Shown in pieces: positions 41,654 through 51,404 of a DNA stretch of 64,000 nt. The notes under the pieces were generated by a model. The model was given only the letters and a program-made list of their open reading frames with translations. It ran no database searches and had not been told where the DNA came from. The stretch spans positions 678,590 to 742,589 of the forward strand of contig NZ_JASNWE010000001.1 in the NCBI RefSeq assembly GCF_030283145.1, given 5' to 3'. Made by a program: the position numbers and the translations under genes. Positions within the stretch are counted from its first letter, which is position 1, and the number at the start of each line of letters is the position of its first letter. The stretch comes from Actinomadura xylanilytica. GTDB lineage: Bacteria > Actinomycetota > Actinomycetes > Streptosporangiales > Streptosporangiaceae.

Positions 41654-43321
41654 CTACTCTCCCTTCGTCCCGGCGAGCTCGTTCTGCGCGCCCACGTGCG
41701 GATGGTGCAGGTCGAACGCGGGCCGCTCGGAACGGATCTTCGGAATCGAGTTGAAGTTGTGCCGCGGCGGCGGGCACGAGGTCGCCCATTCCAGCGACGC
41801 GCCGTACCCCCACGGGTCGTCGACCTCGACCCGCTTGCCCTTCTTGGCGGTGATGTAGACGTTGTAGAAGAACGGCAGCATCGACACGCCGAGCAGGAAC
41901 GAGAAGATCGTGGAGAACTGGTTCAGCCCGGTGAACTCGTTGGCGTAGTCGGCGTAGCGGCGCGGCATGCCCGCCGCGCCCAGCCAGTGCTGCACCAGGA
42001 AGGTGCCGTGGAAGCCGAAGAACAGCAGCCAGAAGTGCACCTTGCCGAGCCGGTCGTTCAGCATCTTCCCGGTCCACTTGGGCCACCAGAAGTAGAACCC
42101 GGCGAACATCGCGAAGACCACGGTGCCGAACACCACGTAGTGGAAGTGCGCCACCACGAAGTAGGAGTCCGAGAGCTGGAAGTCCATCGGCGGCGAAGCC
42201 AGGATGACACCGGTCAGCCCGCCGAACAGGAACGTCACCAGGAAGCCGAGCGACCACAGCATGGGCGACTCGAACGTCAGCTGTCCTCGCCAGATGGTTC
42301 CCACCCAGTTGAAGAACTTCACCCCCGTGGGCACGGCGATGAGGAACGTCATGAACGAGAAGAACGGCAGCAGCACCTGGCCGGTCACGAACATGTGGTG
42401 CGCCCACACGGTGATGGACAGGCCGGCGATGCTGATGGTCGCGAAGACCAGGCCGATGTAACCGAACACCGGCTTGCGGCTGAACACCGGGAGGATCTCG
42501 GTCACGATGCCGAAGAACGGCAGCGCGATGATGTAGACCTCCGGATGCCCGAAGAACCAGAACAGGTGCTGCCAGAGCAGCGCCCCCCCGTGCGCGGCGT
42601 CGAAGACGTGCGCGCCGAGCTTGCGGTCGGCCTCCAGCGCCAGCAGCGCGGCGGCCAGGACCGGGAACGCCAGCAGGACCAGGATGGAGGTCAGCAGGAT
42701 GTTCCACACGAAGATCGGCATGCGGAACATCGTCATGCCCGGGGCCCGCATGCACAGGATCGTGGTGATGAAGTTGACCGCGCCCATGATGGTGCCGAAG
42801 CCCGACATCGCCAGGCCCATCACCCACATGTCGCCGCCGATGCCCGGCGACCGGACCGCGTCCGACAGCGGGGAGTAGGCGAACCAGCCGAAGCTGGCCG
42901 CGCCGCCCGGCGTCAGGAACCCGGCGATCACGATGATGCTGCCGAACAGGAACAGCCAGTAGGCCAGCATGTTCATCCGCGGGAACGCCACGTCGGGCGC
43001 GCCGATCTGCAACGGCATGATGACGTTGGCGAAGCCCGCGAACAGCGGCGTCGCGAACATCAGCAGCATGATCGTGCCGTGCATGGTGAACATCTGGTTG
43101 AACTGCTCGTTGCTCAGGATCTGAAGGCCGGGCTTGAACAGCTCGGCCCGCATGAGCAGCGCGAGCACGCCGCCGATCAGGAACATCACGAACGAGGTGA
43201 TCAGGTAGAGATAGCCGATCACCTTGTGGTCGGTGGAGGACAGCCAGGACGCGATGATGCGCCCCTTGCTGGTCCGCGACGCGGCGATCGGCGCGCTCGG
43301 CGCGTGACTGATGGTGGTCAC
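41654..43321 (-). CDS. ctaD: Cytochrome c oxidase subunit I
   Basis: The catalytic aa3 subunit, 555 residues, with haem a, haem a3 and CuB. Ligand motifs are FTMHGTIM (haem a), GHPEVY (CuB His and the crosslinked Tyr), VWAHHMF (CuB His pair) and VAHFHYV (haem a3 and haem a). About twelve membrane helices are visible. The GTG start overlaps the ctaC stop (GTGA). This fixes the order ctaC-ctaD-ctaF on one transcript. Confidence 0.97.
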   Translation of the reverse strand: MTTISHAPSAPIAASRTSKGRIIASWLSSTDHKVIGYLYLITSFVMFLIGGVLALLMRAELFKPGLQILSNEQFNQMFTMHGTIMLLMFATPLFAGFANVIMPLQIGAPDVAFPRMNMLAYWLFLFGSIIVIAGFLTPGGAASFGWFAYSPLSDAVRSPGIGGDMWVMGLAMSGFGTIMGAVNFITTILCMRAPGMTMFRMPIFVWNILLTSILVLLAFPVLAAALLALEADRKLGAHVFDAAHGGALLWQHLFWFFGHPEVYIIALPFFGIVTEILPVFSRKPVFGYIGLVFATISIAGLSITVWAHHMFVTGQVLLPFFSFMTFLIAVPTGVKFFNWVGTIWRGQLTFESPMLWSLGFLVTFLFGGLTGVILASPPMDFQLSDSYFVVAHFHYVVFGTVVFAMFAGFYFWWPKWTGKMLNDRLGKVHFWLLFFGFHGTFLVQHWLGAAGMPRRYADYANEFTGLNQFSTIFSFLLGVSMLPFFYNVYITAKKGKRVEVDDPWGYGASLEWATSCPPPRHNFNSIPKIRSERPAFDLHHPHVGAQNELAGTKGE

Positions 43322-44151
43322 TGGACACCCCCCGCAGCCTTGGCCTTGGAATCGGCGATGAACTTGGCGTACTGCTCGGGCGTCACGACCCGGAGCTGGA
43401 ACAGCATCCGGCTGTGGTCGACGCCGCACAGCTCGGCGCAGCGGCCCTCGTACGTCCCGGTCTTGTTCGCCGTGAACTCGAACTCGTTGGTCTTCGGCCC
43501 CGGCATGATGTCCTTCTTGTAGAGGAGCGCCGGAACCCAGAACGAGTGGATGACGTCATTGGAGTGCAGCCGGACCCGGATCGTCTTGCCGGACGGGATC
43601 GTCATCACCGGCTTGGCGCCCGTGGGCGCGTTCGGCGCGACCGGAGTGCCGACGACTGAGGCGACGGTCTTCTCCTGCCCGGCGGCGTCCTTCTCCTTGT
43701 AGTCGAACTGCCAGCTCCACTGGAACCCGGTGACATCGACGGTGACGGCCGGGTTGGCGGACGTCTTCTCGACATAGTTCTCATCGCGGGCGGTGAAGTA
43801 GAACAGGACGCCGATGATGACGAACGGGACCGCCGTATAGAGGATCTCGATCGGCATGTTGTAGCGCACCTGAGGCGGCAGATCGTCGGAGCGCTTGCGG
43901 TGAAACAGCACCGCCCAGATGATCAGGCCCCAGACGACGACGCCCACGGCGAGCGCCGCGATCCAGGAGCCCTGCCAGAGCTTGAGCATGCGCTCGGCCT
44001 GGTCGCTGATCGGCACGGGCATGCCCAGGCGTGACGCCTGACCGCTGCACGCGGTGGCGCTGAGCGCCAGCAGCCCGAGCGCGCCGGCGCTTTTGAATGC
44101 GCGGCGACTGCGCACAGGCGTACGCCGCTCCCTCGAGCGGGTCGGACTCAC
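43318..44151 (-). CDS. ctaC: Cytochrome c oxidase subunit II
   Basis: It takes electrons from QcrC at the CuA centre. The 277 residues have a lipoprotein signal (ALSATACS), two membrane helices and a cupredoxin domain. CuA ligands are clear: DVIHSFW and [13 protein letters not shown]. The bc1-interacting surface is extended as in other actinobacteria. It is the first gene of ctaCDF and is divergent from the cysteine desulfurase. Confidence 0.96.
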   Translation of the reverse strand: MSPTRSRERRTPVRSRRAFKSAGALGLLALSATACSGQASRLGMPVPISDQAERMLKLWQGSWIAALAVGVVVWGLIIWAVLFHRKRSDDLPPQVRYNMPIEILYTAVPFVIIGVLFYFTARDENYVEKTSANPAVTVDVTGFQWSWQFDYKEKDAAGQEKTVASVVGTPVAPNAPTGAKPVMTIPSGKTIRVRLHSNDVIHSFWVPALLYKKDIMPGPKTNEFEFTANKTGTYEGRCAELCGVDHSRMLFQLRVVTPEQYAKFIADSKAKAAGGVQ

Positions 44152-44390
44152 GGAATGCCTTCCCCACAGATGAATGCCCGGTCTGCCCGGGCGGTGAGAT
44201 CAGTTGTCACACGTGTGGTGGACACATTAGCGCGAGGGTCACGCAGTGCCCGCCTCGGGTGCCCGATTGGGTTTCCGGCGTGGCCCGCCCGGGTGCCGAG
44301 GCCGAGCACAGCGCACTTTCGGGCCTCCACGCCGCGCCGGATCGGGGGACGGGCGCCCGCCCGCACCGCGGCGCGTGGGAGGCTTCGGGG
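44152..44390. other. Divergent promoter region of ctaC and the desulfurase
   Basis: About 240 bp. It contains the 10-bp palindrome CACACGTGTG (44208-44217), midway but closer to ctaC. No standard promoter boxes could be fixed. The last 15 bp hold GGGAGG, the ribosome-binding site of the desulfurase. Confidence 0.4.
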
Positions 44391-45530
44391 GTGGCTGCCT
44401 ACTTCGATGCCGCGTCCACCGAGCGCCCGCACCCCGCCGCCCGCGCCGCGCTGCTCGGCGCGCTCGACGCCGGCTGGGCCGATCCCGCGCGGCTGTACGG
44501 CGTGGCGCGGGGAACGCGACTCCTCCTCGACCAGTCCCGCGCGCGCGTCGCCGGCGTCCTCGGAGTCCGCGCGGACGAGGTCTCCTTCACCGCCTCCGGC
44601 ACCCAGGCGGTGCACCTGGCGGTACTCGGCGCCCTCCGCGCCCGTCGGCGTGTCGGACGCCACCTGGTGGTGAGCGCGGTCGAGCACTCCAGCGTCCTGC
44701 ACGCCGCCGAGGCGCACGAGCGCGACGGCGGGGAGGTCACCGTCGTCGGCGTCGACCGCACCGGCCGGGTCGACCTCGCCGAGTTCACCGCCGCGCTGCG
44801 CCCCGACACCGTCCTGGCCTGCCTCCAGTCGGCCAATCACGAGGTCGGTACCCTGCAACCGGTCGCCGAGGCCGCCGAGGCCTGCCGTACCGCCCGCGTC
44901 CCCCTGTTCGTGGACGCGGCCCAGTCGATCGGGCGGGCCGACGTCCCGGACGGCTGGTCCTTCCTGGCCGCCAGCGCCCACAAGTGGGGCGGGCCCCCCG
45001 GCGTCGGCGTGATGGTGATCCGCAAGGGCAACCGGTGGCGCTCCCCGCTGCCCGAGGACGAGCGCGAGGCCCGGCGGGTGCCCGGCTTCGAGAACGTCCC
45101 CGGCGCCGTCGCCGCCGCCGCGGCGCTGGAGGCCTACCGGGTCGAGATGCGGGGCGACGGCCCCCGCCTGGCCGCCCTGACCGAGCGCATCCGCGAACAG
45201 GTCCCCGCGTCCGTCCGCGACTCCCAGGTCATCGGCGACCCCGTCCGGCGGCTGCCGCACCTGGTCACCTTCTCCTGCCTGTACGTCGAGGGCGAGGCGC
45301 TGCTCGGCGAACTCGACCGCCTCGGTTTCGCCGTTTCGTCGGGAAGTTCATGCACGGCGGATACCCTGCGTCCCAGTCATGTGCTGGAGGCGATGGGCGT
45401 GATTACCCACGGGAACGTACGGGTATCGCTGCCGCGTGGCGTCGACGCGGCCGACGTCGACCGGTTCCTGGCCGTACTGCCGGGCGCCGTCGCCCGCCTT
45501 CGCCGCAACGCCGGAGTGAACACGGTATGA
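44391..45530 (+). CDS. Cysteine desulfurase (aminotransferase class V)
   Basis: A pyridoxal-phosphate enzyme of 379 residues that removes sulfur from cysteine. It has FTASGTQAVHLAVLGAL, AVEHSSVLHAA, VDAAQSIGRADV, and the PLP Lys in SAHKWGGPPG. The sulfur-accepting Cys lies in SSGSSCTADTLRPSH. It is followed within 35 bp by a TusA-type protein, which suggests it delivers sulfur to that carrier. GTG at 44391 follows GGGAGG; the longer frame upstream is not coding. Confidence 0.9.
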   Translation: MAAYFDAASTERPHPAARAALLGALDAGWADPARLYGVARGTRLLLDQSRARVAGVLGVRADEVSFTASGTQAVHLAVLGALRARRRVGRHLVVSAVEHSSVLHAAEAHERDGGEVTVVGVDRTGRVDLAEFTAALRPDTVLACLQSANHEVGTLQPVAEAAEACRTARVPLFVDAAQSIGRADVPDGWSFLAASAHKWGGPPGVGVMVIRKGNRWRSPLPEDEREARRVPGFENVPGAVAAAAALEAYRVEMRGDGPRLAALTERIREQVPASVRDSQVIGDPVRRLPHLVTFSCLYVEGEALLGELDRLGFAVSSGSSCTADTLRPSHVLEAMGVITHGNVRVSLPRGVDAADVDRFLAVLPGAVARLRRNAGVNTV

Positions 45531-45564
45531 CCCCCACGACCAGAACAGGGAGGCGGGCGCGCCG

Positions 45565-45867
45565 ATGAGGTTCCGAGGCCGTACCCACCGCGAGCCCGAG
45601 CGTACCGGCCCCGCCCCCGAGCCCGAGCCCGCCGGGCCGCCGCCGGTGCTGGTGATCGACGCGCTCGGGCGCAAGTGCCCGATCCCGATCATCATGCTCG
45701 CCGAGCGGATCCGGGAGGTGCCGGTCGGCGAGATCGTCGCCGTCCTCGCCGACGACGTCGCCGCCCGCACCGACGTCCCCGCGTGGTGCCGGATGAAGTC
45801 CCAGGACTTCGTCCGCGAGGAGCCCCTCCCCCGGGGCTGGGGCTTCCACATCCGCCGCACGTACTGA
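45565..45867 (+). CDS. TusA-family sulfur carrier
   Basis: A 100-residue sulfurtransferase. After a Pro/Glu-rich N-terminus comes the SirA/TusA fold with the active-site Cys38 in GRKCPIP, the CPxP motif. It likely accepts persulfide from the desulfurase just upstream and passes it on, for example toward tRNA thiolation or molybdenum cofactor. The first ATG of the frame is used, about 34 bp after the upstream stop. Confidence 0.87.
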   Translation: MRFRGRTHREPERTGPAPEPEPAGPPPVLVIDALGRKCPIPIIMLAERIREVPVGEIVAVLADDVAARTDVPAWCRMKSQDFVREEPLPRGWGFHIRRTY

Positions 45868-45922
45868 ATCGCCCACTACCTGAATCGCCCCGCTACGCGC
45901 GGCTTCGATCAGGGGCTTTGAC

Positions 45923-45962
45923 GCGCCGCCTTCCCCCCGTCGCGGCGGAGGGAAGGCGGCGC
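45923..45962. terminator. Bidirectional terminator between TusA and adoK
   Basis: A perfect 13-bp stem, GCGCCGCCTTCCC (45923-45935) with GGGAAGGCGGCGC (45950-45962), lies between convergent genes. Confidence 0.8.
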
Positions 45963-45981
45963 GGCGCCTGATCGCCGCTGG

Positions 45982-46968
45982 TTACGGGTTCGGGCAGGAG
46001 AGGTGGGGGGCCGCCGCGGCGGCGGCCTCGGGGCCGTAGACCTCGGTCATGCGGGCCAGGAACGCCTGCTTGCCGAGGGCGTACTCCTGCGGGCCGGCGG
46101 ACTCCAGGGCATAGGCGGCGATGAGGTTGCCGACCTGGGCGGCGCGCTCCAGCGGCAGGCCCCAGGCCAGGGCGGACAGGAATCCGGCGCGGAACGCGTC
46201 GCCGACGCCGGTCGGGTCGACGACCTTGGCGACCGGGGCGGCCGGGACGTGCATCCCCTCCTCGCCGGCGCGGTCGATCGTCACGCCCTTGGCGCTGAGG
46301 GTGGTCACCCGGACGCCCACGCGGCTGAGGATCTCATCCTCGGACCAGCCGGTCTTCTCCTCGCAGAGCGCCTTCTCGTACTCGTTGGTGAACAGGTAGG
46401 CCGCGCCGTCGATGAGGCGGCGGACCTCCGGGCCCTCCATCCGGGCGAGCTGCTGGGACGGGTCGGCGGCGAACGGGATGCCGCGGGAGCGGCACTCGTC
46501 GGTGTGCCGGACCATGGCCTCGGGGTCGTTCGGGCTGACCACCACCAGGTCCAGGCCGCCGACCCGGTCGGCGACCGGGCGCAGCTCGATGGAGCGGGCC
46601 TCGCTCATCGCGCCGGCGTAGAAGGTGGCGATCTGGTTCTGGTCCTGGTCGGTGGTGCACAGGAACCGGGCGGTGTGGTGCAGGTCGGACACGTGCACCG
46701 ACGCGGTGTCCACGCCGTGCCGGTCGAGCCAGGAGCGGTAGTCGGCGAAGTCGGAGCCGACCGAGCCAACCAGGACCGACTCCTTGCCCAGGCTGCCCAT
46801 GCCGAAGCAGATGTTGGCGGCGATGCCGCCGCGGCGGATCTCCAGTTCGTCGACCAGGAAGGACAGCGAGACCCGATCGAGCTGATCGGGGATGAGCTGG
46901 TCGGTGAACTTCCCGGGGAAGGTCATCAGATGATCGGTGGCGATGGAACCGGTCACGGCGATGCGCAC
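45982..46968 (-). CDS. adoK: Adenosine kinase, PfkB/ribokinase family
   Basis: It phosphorylates adenosine to AMP. The 328 residues begin MRIAVTGSIATDHLM and carry the PfkB signatures GGIAANICFGMGSLG and DPTGVGDAFRAGF (catalytic Asp). This sequence type and the neighbouring cta/qcr genes match M. tuberculosis adoK (Rv2202c), an unusual adenosine kinase. A different PfkB sugar specificity cannot be excluded. Confidence 0.85.
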   Translation of the reverse strand: MRIAVTGSIATDHLMTFPGKFTDQLIPDQLDRVSLSFLVDELEIRRGGIAANICFGMGSLGKESVLVGSVGSDFADYRSWLDRHGVDTASVHVSDLHHTARFLCTTDQDQNQIATFYAGAMSEARSIELRPVADRVGGLDLVVVSPNDPEAMVRHTDECRSRGIPFAADPSQQLARMEGPEVRRLIDGAAYLFTNEYEKALCEEKTGWSEDEILSRVGVRVTTLSAKGVTIDRAGEEGMHVPAAPVAKVVDPTGVGDAFRAGFLSALAWGLPLERAAQVGNLIAAYALESAGPQEYALGKQAFLARMTEVYGPEAAAAAAPHLSCPNP

Positions 46969-47121
46969 GGCGTCGCTCTCCTCGTTGGTGTCGTCCGGCT
47001 TGTCGCCGGCTGTTTCAACCCCACCTTGGGATTCGCGGGCCAGAAGAGCCTACTGGCCATCGCACCACAGGAATCGCGCGTTGCCTACCCACTGCCCGTC
47101 CACGGCCCGCCCATACCGAAA

Positions 47122-47148
47122 CGGCCCGGACGCCGAGCGTCCGGGCCG
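47122..47148 (-). terminator. Terminator after erpA
   Basis: A perfect 12-bp stem, CGGCCCGGACGC (47122-47133) with GCGTCCGGGCCG (47137-47148), loop CGA, 17 bp after the erpA stop. Confidence 0.8.
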
Positions 47149-47164
47149 CGGGCGGCGGGGCCGT

Positions 47165-47527
47165 CTAGTTGAACGAGTCGCCGCAGGCGCAGGAGCCCCC
47201 GGCGTTCGGGTTGTCGATGGTGAAGCCCTGCTTCTCGATGCTGTCGACGAAGTCGATCGTGGCACCGGTCAGGTAGGGGGCGCTCATCCGGTCGACCCGG
47301 ACGTTCAGGCCCTCGAACTCCTGGACCAGGTCGCCGTCCATCTCCCGCTCGTCGAAGAAGAGCTGGTAGATCAGGCCGGAGCAGCCGCCCGGCTGCACGG
47401 CGACACGCAGCGCAAGGTCGTCGCGGCCCTCCTGCTCGAGCAGGCCCTTGGCCTTCTCGGCGGCGGCATCGGTCAACACGACGCCCTGCTGCGTGGTCTC
47501 CTGCGTGGTCTCGCCTGACACCGTCAT
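47165..47527 (-). CDS. erpA: A-type iron-sulfur carrier ErpA/IscA
   Basis: It inserts Fe-S clusters into target proteins. The 120 residues contain the three conserved cysteines: Cys49 in PGGCSG and the C-terminal CAC pair in GSCACGDSF. The N-terminal tail (GETTQETTQQG) is longer than in E. coli. The ATG at 47527 has GGGAG upstream. It is divergent from nadA, itself a 4Fe-4S enzyme. Confidence 0.93.
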   Translation of the reverse strand: MTVSGETTQETTQQGVVLTDAAAEKAKGLLEQEGRDDLALRVAVQPGGCSGLIYQLFFDEREMDGDLVQEFEGLNVRVDRMSAPYLTGATIDFVDSIEKQGFTIDNPNAGGSCACGDSFN

Positions 47528-47729
47528 GTATTCAGCTCCCGGGTCTCGCTGCACCGCCCGTGGCGGCGAACTGTCGCTTGTCCTCGAGGACGTGGTCTGC
47601 CTCTTTCCGTAGGACAACGTACCTCGCGGCACGGCCATTCCGCCTTCCGGCGTTGTTTCGGGGCCTTCCCCGGTGCGGCCTACGTCACACCACCCCGCCG
47701 GGACCGGTCCGGGCCCGGATGTGCCATCA

Positions 47730-47751
47730 TTAGTCGTCAAAGCGACGATAA
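47730..47751 (+). promoter_or_regulatory. Inverted repeat before nadA, possible NAD-regulator site
   Basis: TTAGTCGTC, 5 nt, GACGATAA: 5-bp core arms (TCGTC/GACGA) plus outer TTA/TAA with one unpaired G. It lies 26 bp before the GTG. The shape recalls NrtR/NdnR-type operators of actinobacterial NAD genes; this is a guess from form. Confidence 0.4.
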
Positions 47752-47776
47752 GCCCCGTCGCAGGAGGGAGACTCCC

Positions 47777-48931
47777 GTGACCACCCCCGTGCGCGACCTT
47801 CCACTGCTCCTGCTGGGCCACGGTTCGGATCCGGCGAGCGAGCGCGGCGTGGACTGTCCCGGCGACCTGCCGCCGGCCTCGGACCCCGGCCTGGTGGAAC
47901 GTGCCCGCGCCGCCAAGGCCGCCCTCGGCGACCAGGTGTTCGTGCTCGGCCACCACTACCAGCGCGACGAGGTCATCCAGTTCGCGGACGTGACCGGCGA
48001 CTCGTTCAAGCTCGCCCGGGAGGCCGCGGCCCGGCCCGAGGCGCCCTACGTGGTGTTCTGCGGCGTGCACTTCATGGCCGAGTCCGCCGACATCCTCACC
48101 GCGGACCACCAGCGGGTGGTGCTGCCCGACCTCGGCGCGGGCTGCTCGATGGCCGACATGGCCACCTTCGACCAGGTCGAGGAGTGCTGGGAGGCCCTGG
48201 AGGACGCCGGGATCGCCGGCGACGTGGTGCCGGTGACCTACATGAACTCCTCCGCCGACATCAAGGGGTTCGTCGGACGGCACGGCGGCGTGGTGTGCAC
48301 CTCGTCCAACGCCAAGCGCGCGCTGGACTGGGCCTACGCCAAGGGCTCCAAGGTGCTCTTCCTGCCCGACCAGCACCTGGGCCGCAACACCGCGGTCCTG
48401 GAGATGGGCCTCGGGCTGGACGACTGCGTCGTCTACAACCCGCACCGGCCGGACGGCGGGCTGAGCGGGCGGGAGCTGCGCGACGCCCGGATGATCCTGT
48501 GGCGGGGGCACTGCTCGGTGCACGGGCGGTTCAGCAAGGAGTCGGTGGACGAGGTCCGGGCCCGCGTGCCCGGCGTGAACGTCCTGGTGCACCCCGAGTG
48601 CAAGCACGAGGTCGTCCTCGCCGCCGACCAGGTCGGCTCGACCGAGTACATCATCAAGGCCCTGGACGCCGCGCCCGCCGGGTCGGCCTGGGCCATCGGC
48701 ACCGAGCTCAACCTCGTGCGCCGGCTGGCGGGCGCCCATCCCGACAAGAACGTGATGTTCCTCGACAAGGCCGTGTGCTTCTGCTCGACGATGAACCGCA
48801 TCGACCTGCCGCACCTGGTCTGGTCGCTGGAGTCGCTGGTCCGCGGCGAGGTCGTCAACCAGATCGAGGTCGAGCCCGAGACCGCGCGCCACGCCCGCGC
48901 GGCCCTCGACCAGATGCTCGCCCTGCCGTAG
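47777..48931 (+). CDS. nadA: Quinolinate synthase
   Basis: It condenses iminoaspartate with dihydroxyacetone phosphate to quinolinate, a step in de novo NAD synthesis. The 384 residues hold the three 4Fe-4S cysteines in VVFCGVHFM, HPECKHE and AVCFCSTMN. GHHYQRDEVIQFAD and GDSFKLA near the N-terminus bind substrate. The GTG start follows AGGAGGGAG. nadB and nadC are not adjacent, which is unusual for the usual operon but matches the S. coelicolor order as I recall. Confidence 0.95.
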   Translation: MTTPVRDLPLLLLGHGSDPASERGVDCPGDLPPASDPGLVERARAAKAALGDQVFVLGHHYQRDEVIQFADVTGDSFKLAREAAARPEAPYVVFCGVHFMAESADILTADHQRVVLPDLGAGCSMADMATFDQVEECWEALEDAGIAGDVVPVTYMNSSADIKGFVGRHGGVVCTSSNAKRALDWAYAKGSKVLFLPDQHLGRNTAVLEMGLGLDDCVVYNPHRPDGGLSGRELRDARMILWRGHCSVHGRFSKESVDEVRARVPGVNVLVHPECKHEVVLAADQVGSTEYIIKALDAAPAGSAWAIGTELNLVRRLAGAHPDKNVMFLDKAVCFCSTMNRIDLPHLVWSLESLVRGEVVNQIEVEPETARHARAALDQMLALP

Positions 48932-48935
48932 CCGC

Positions 48936-49718
48936 CTAGATGGATGAGTTCTCCGACCAGCGGGCCAGCAGGGCGGCGTCGCCGGAGGACTCCAGCCGGG
49001 GGTCGCCGAGCGCGCGGCGGCCCCAGAGGAACAGGTACAGGTCGGCCGCGTCGCCCTGGACGGTCGCCTGGACGCGGGTGCCCGGCCCGGCGGCGTCCTC
49101 GCGGCGCCAGGTGTAGCCGTCCGGGAGCAGGGTGAAGATCCAGCGGGCACCGGCGGCGGGGGCGGTGAAGGCCAGCGCCTCACCGTCGCCGCGCAGGTTC
49201 TCGATCTTGGGGGCGAAGGCGACCGCGGTCCTGAGGATGGTGAGCACCTCGTCCACGCCGTCGACGGCGACCTCGGCCGGGACGGCCGGCTCGCGGCCGA
49301 GGGCGAGCTCGGCGTCGCAGCGGTGCACGGTGGTCTCGTGCAGCATCCGGCGCGGCCAGAACCCCGCCCGGCCGCCCTCGCCCCAGGCCCACATCGTCGC
49401 GTCCGGGTCGGCGGCGCGCAGCGCCTCGGCCAGCGACCGGCCGCCCTCGGCGAACCAGGGGCGCAGATCGTCGGGACCCTGCGAGAACGAGACGCCGAGC
49501 TCGCGCATGCCCATCCGTTTGGGGGTGACCACGCGCACCATGCCGCCCACCCAGCGGTACACCCCGCCGAGATGGCGGATCAGATCGGCCGTCGACCATC
49601 CTGGGCAGGTCGGCACCGGGGCCCTCAGATCGGCCGCCGCCACGGTCTCGGCGAACGCGGCGATCTCCACCTCGGCCGCGTCGCAGTAACGATCGTGGTC
49701 CCAAGGCTGTACCGCCAT
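48936..49718 (-). CDS. Maleylpyruvate isomerase-family (mycothiol-dependent) protein
   Basis: A 260-residue protein with a DinB-like four-helix N-terminal domain (CPGWSTADLIRHLGGVYRWV) and a C-terminal sterol-carrier-like domain. The putative metal ligands are the His in IRHLGG, a Glu/His pair in LHETTVHRCDAE. Family members use mycothiol, the actinobacterial thiol. The real substrate is unknown. It is convergent with nadA, with only 4 bp between them. Confidence 0.85.
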   Translation of the reverse strand: MAVQPWDHDRYCDAAEVEIAAFAETVAAADLRAPVPTCPGWSTADLIRHLGGVYRWVGGMVRVVTPKRMGMRELGVSFSQGPDDLRPWFAEGGRSLAEALRAADPDATMWAWGEGGRAGFWPRRMLHETTVHRCDAELALGREPAVPAEVAVDGVDEVLTILRTAVAFAPKIENLRGDGEALAFTAPAAGARWIFTLLPDGYTWRREDAAGPGTRVQATVQGDAADLYLFLWGRRALGDPRLESSGDAALLARWSENSSI

Positions 49719-49813
49719 GGCCCCTCCCAGGGTTCTCGGCTCAGGGCCCTGAGACTTTCACACGATCCGATGGGGTGTGTCCAGATGGGCCGGTACCGCG
49801 GAGAACGGGCTGG

Positions 49814-50383
49814 TCAGAGCCCCGGAGCGCCCCAGACGGGGAACCAGCGGCTGAGATCGTCCTCGAACGGGAGGTCGGCTCCGACCGCGCCGCGCACCTG
49901 GATCTCCAGGGCGTTGTCGCGCTTGTCGCCGGGAAGCGGGGCGAACGGGTAGAACGTGCCGCGCTTGTAGAGGTAGACCAGGGCCAGGCGCTCGCCGTTC
50001 GGCCCCTGGAAGCCCGCCAGCGAGCACAGCAGGTGCGGCCCGAACCCGCCCGACTCCAGCGCGGAGTTGACCGCGTGCAGGTCGGTGACCAGGTCGGGCA
50101 GCGCGTCCGGCCCGGTGCGGGCCAGCAGCCAGGTGTAGCCGTAGGAGTCGGTGCTCAGCTCGACCTTCGGGCCGTCGTCGGCGTCGAGGAGCTGCTGGAC
50201 GTCCTGCTGGACGCGGGCGAACGCGCCGCCCTCGGCGGCGCGGAAGCACACCGACCCGAGCCCGGTGGGACGGAACCCGGTCGCCGCCTCCAGCGTGACC
50301 GCCGCGGTGGACAGCCCGAACAGGCGGTCGAGGTCGGGCTTGACCGGCTTGGACCGGCCGAGCAGCGTGTCCAGGAATCCCAC
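49814..50383 (-). CDS. pspAB: PspA-associated protein PspAB
   Basis: A 189-residue soluble protein of the actinobacterial PSP set, beginning MGFLDTLLGRSKPVKPDLDRLFGL. It ends in a Trp-rich stretch (LSRWFPVWG). It is thought to assist PspA in envelope stress, though its activity is not known. It begins 3 bp after the htpX stop. Confidence 0.85.
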   Translation of the reverse strand: MGFLDTLLGRSKPVKPDLDRLFGLSTAAVTLEAATGFRPTGLGSVCFRAAEGGAFARVQQDVQQLLDADDGPKVELSTDSYGYTWLLARTGPDALPDLVTDLHAVNSALESGGFGPHLLCSLAGFQGPNGERLALVYLYKRGTFYPFAPLPGDKRDNALEIQVRGAVGADLPFEDDLSRWFPVWGAPGL

Positions 50384-50386
50384 GGG

Positions 50387-51304
50387 TCAGGCTCCCCTGC
50401 TGAGCTGGTCGGAGATCTTCGAGAGCTGGGCCAGCCGCTTGTCCAGCGGCGGGTGGGTGGAGAACAGCGAGGAGACGCTGAACCCCTTGGTGAAGGCCGG
50501 CGCGAAGAAGAAGGCGTTGAACGGCTCGGCGGCGCGCAGGTCCTTGCTCGGGATCCGGGCGATCTCGCCCGAGACCTTGGTGAGCGCGCTGGCCAGCGAC
50601 GAGGGCCGCCCGGTCAGCAGCGCCGCGGCCCGGTCGGCCGACAGCTCCCGGTAGCGCGACAGGGCCCGGGTGAGCATGAAGCTCACCGCGTACGCCACGG
50701 CGCTGACCGCCACCACCGCGAGCAGGATCATCCCGGTGTTCTGGTCGTTGCTGCGCCGGTTGAAGCCGCCCCACAGGCCCCACTCCAGCCCGAACCGGGT
50801 GATCAGCCCGGCGCACACGCCGAGGAACGAGGCGATCGTCATGACCGCCACGTCGCGGTGCGCGACGTGCGCCATCTCGTGCGCGAGCACGCCCTCGAGC
50901 TCGACCGGGTCGAGCCGGCGCATCAGGCCGGTGGTCACGCACACCACGGCCTTCTTCTGGTTGCGGCCGGTCGCGAAGGCGTTCGGGACGTCGCTGTCGG
51001 CGATCGCGACCCTCGGCTTGGGCGAGTCGGCCATCGCGCAGATCCGGTCGATGACGCCGTGCAGCTCGGGCGCCTCGTCCGGCGTGACGACCCGGCCGTG
51101 CATCGCGAACAGCGTGAGCTTGTCGGAGAAGAAGTACTGCGCGAGCAGGAACAGGCCCGCCCCCACCAGCGCGACCACTCCCCATTTGGGCACGATCACG
51201 AAGAACGCCGTCACGAAGACGACGTAGACCAACCCCAGCAGGAACATCGTCACGAGCATCCGCGACGTCAGCCCCCGGTCGGAGGCGTAACGCGTCCGGG
51301 CCAT
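50387..51304 (-). CDS. htpX: Zinc metalloprotease HtpX
   Basis: A membrane M48 protease that degrades damaged membrane proteins. The 305 residues have HEMAH in the soluble loop, with the Glu ligand in YRELSADRAAALLTG. Four hydrophobic segments are seen. It lies between pspAA and pspAB, an arrangement that ties it to the PSP response. The gap to pspAA (100 bp) may hold its own promoter. Confidence 0.93.
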   Translation of the reverse strand: MARTRYASDRGLTSRMLVTMFLLGLVYVVFVTAFFVIVPKWGVVALVGAGLFLLAQYFFSDKLTLFAMHGRVVTPDEAPELHGVIDRICAMADSPKPRVAIADSDVPNAFATGRNQKKAVVCVTTGLMRRLDPVELEGVLAHEMAHVAHRDVAVMTIASFLGVCAGLITRFGLEWGLWGGFNRRSNDQNTGMILLAVVAVSAVAYAVSFMLTRALSRYRELSADRAAALLTGRPSSLASALTKVSGEIARIPSKDLRAAEPFNAFFFAPAFTKGFSVSSLFSTHPPLDKRLAQLSKISDQLSRGA

Positions 51305-51404
51305 ACGATCCCCCCGTCCTCCCCTGTGTCACTGTGAACAACGTTCGGGTGCCGGCTTTTGTGCCTGACCAGCGAGAAGAGCACGGGCCGGAGGGCCCGG
51401 ACGG

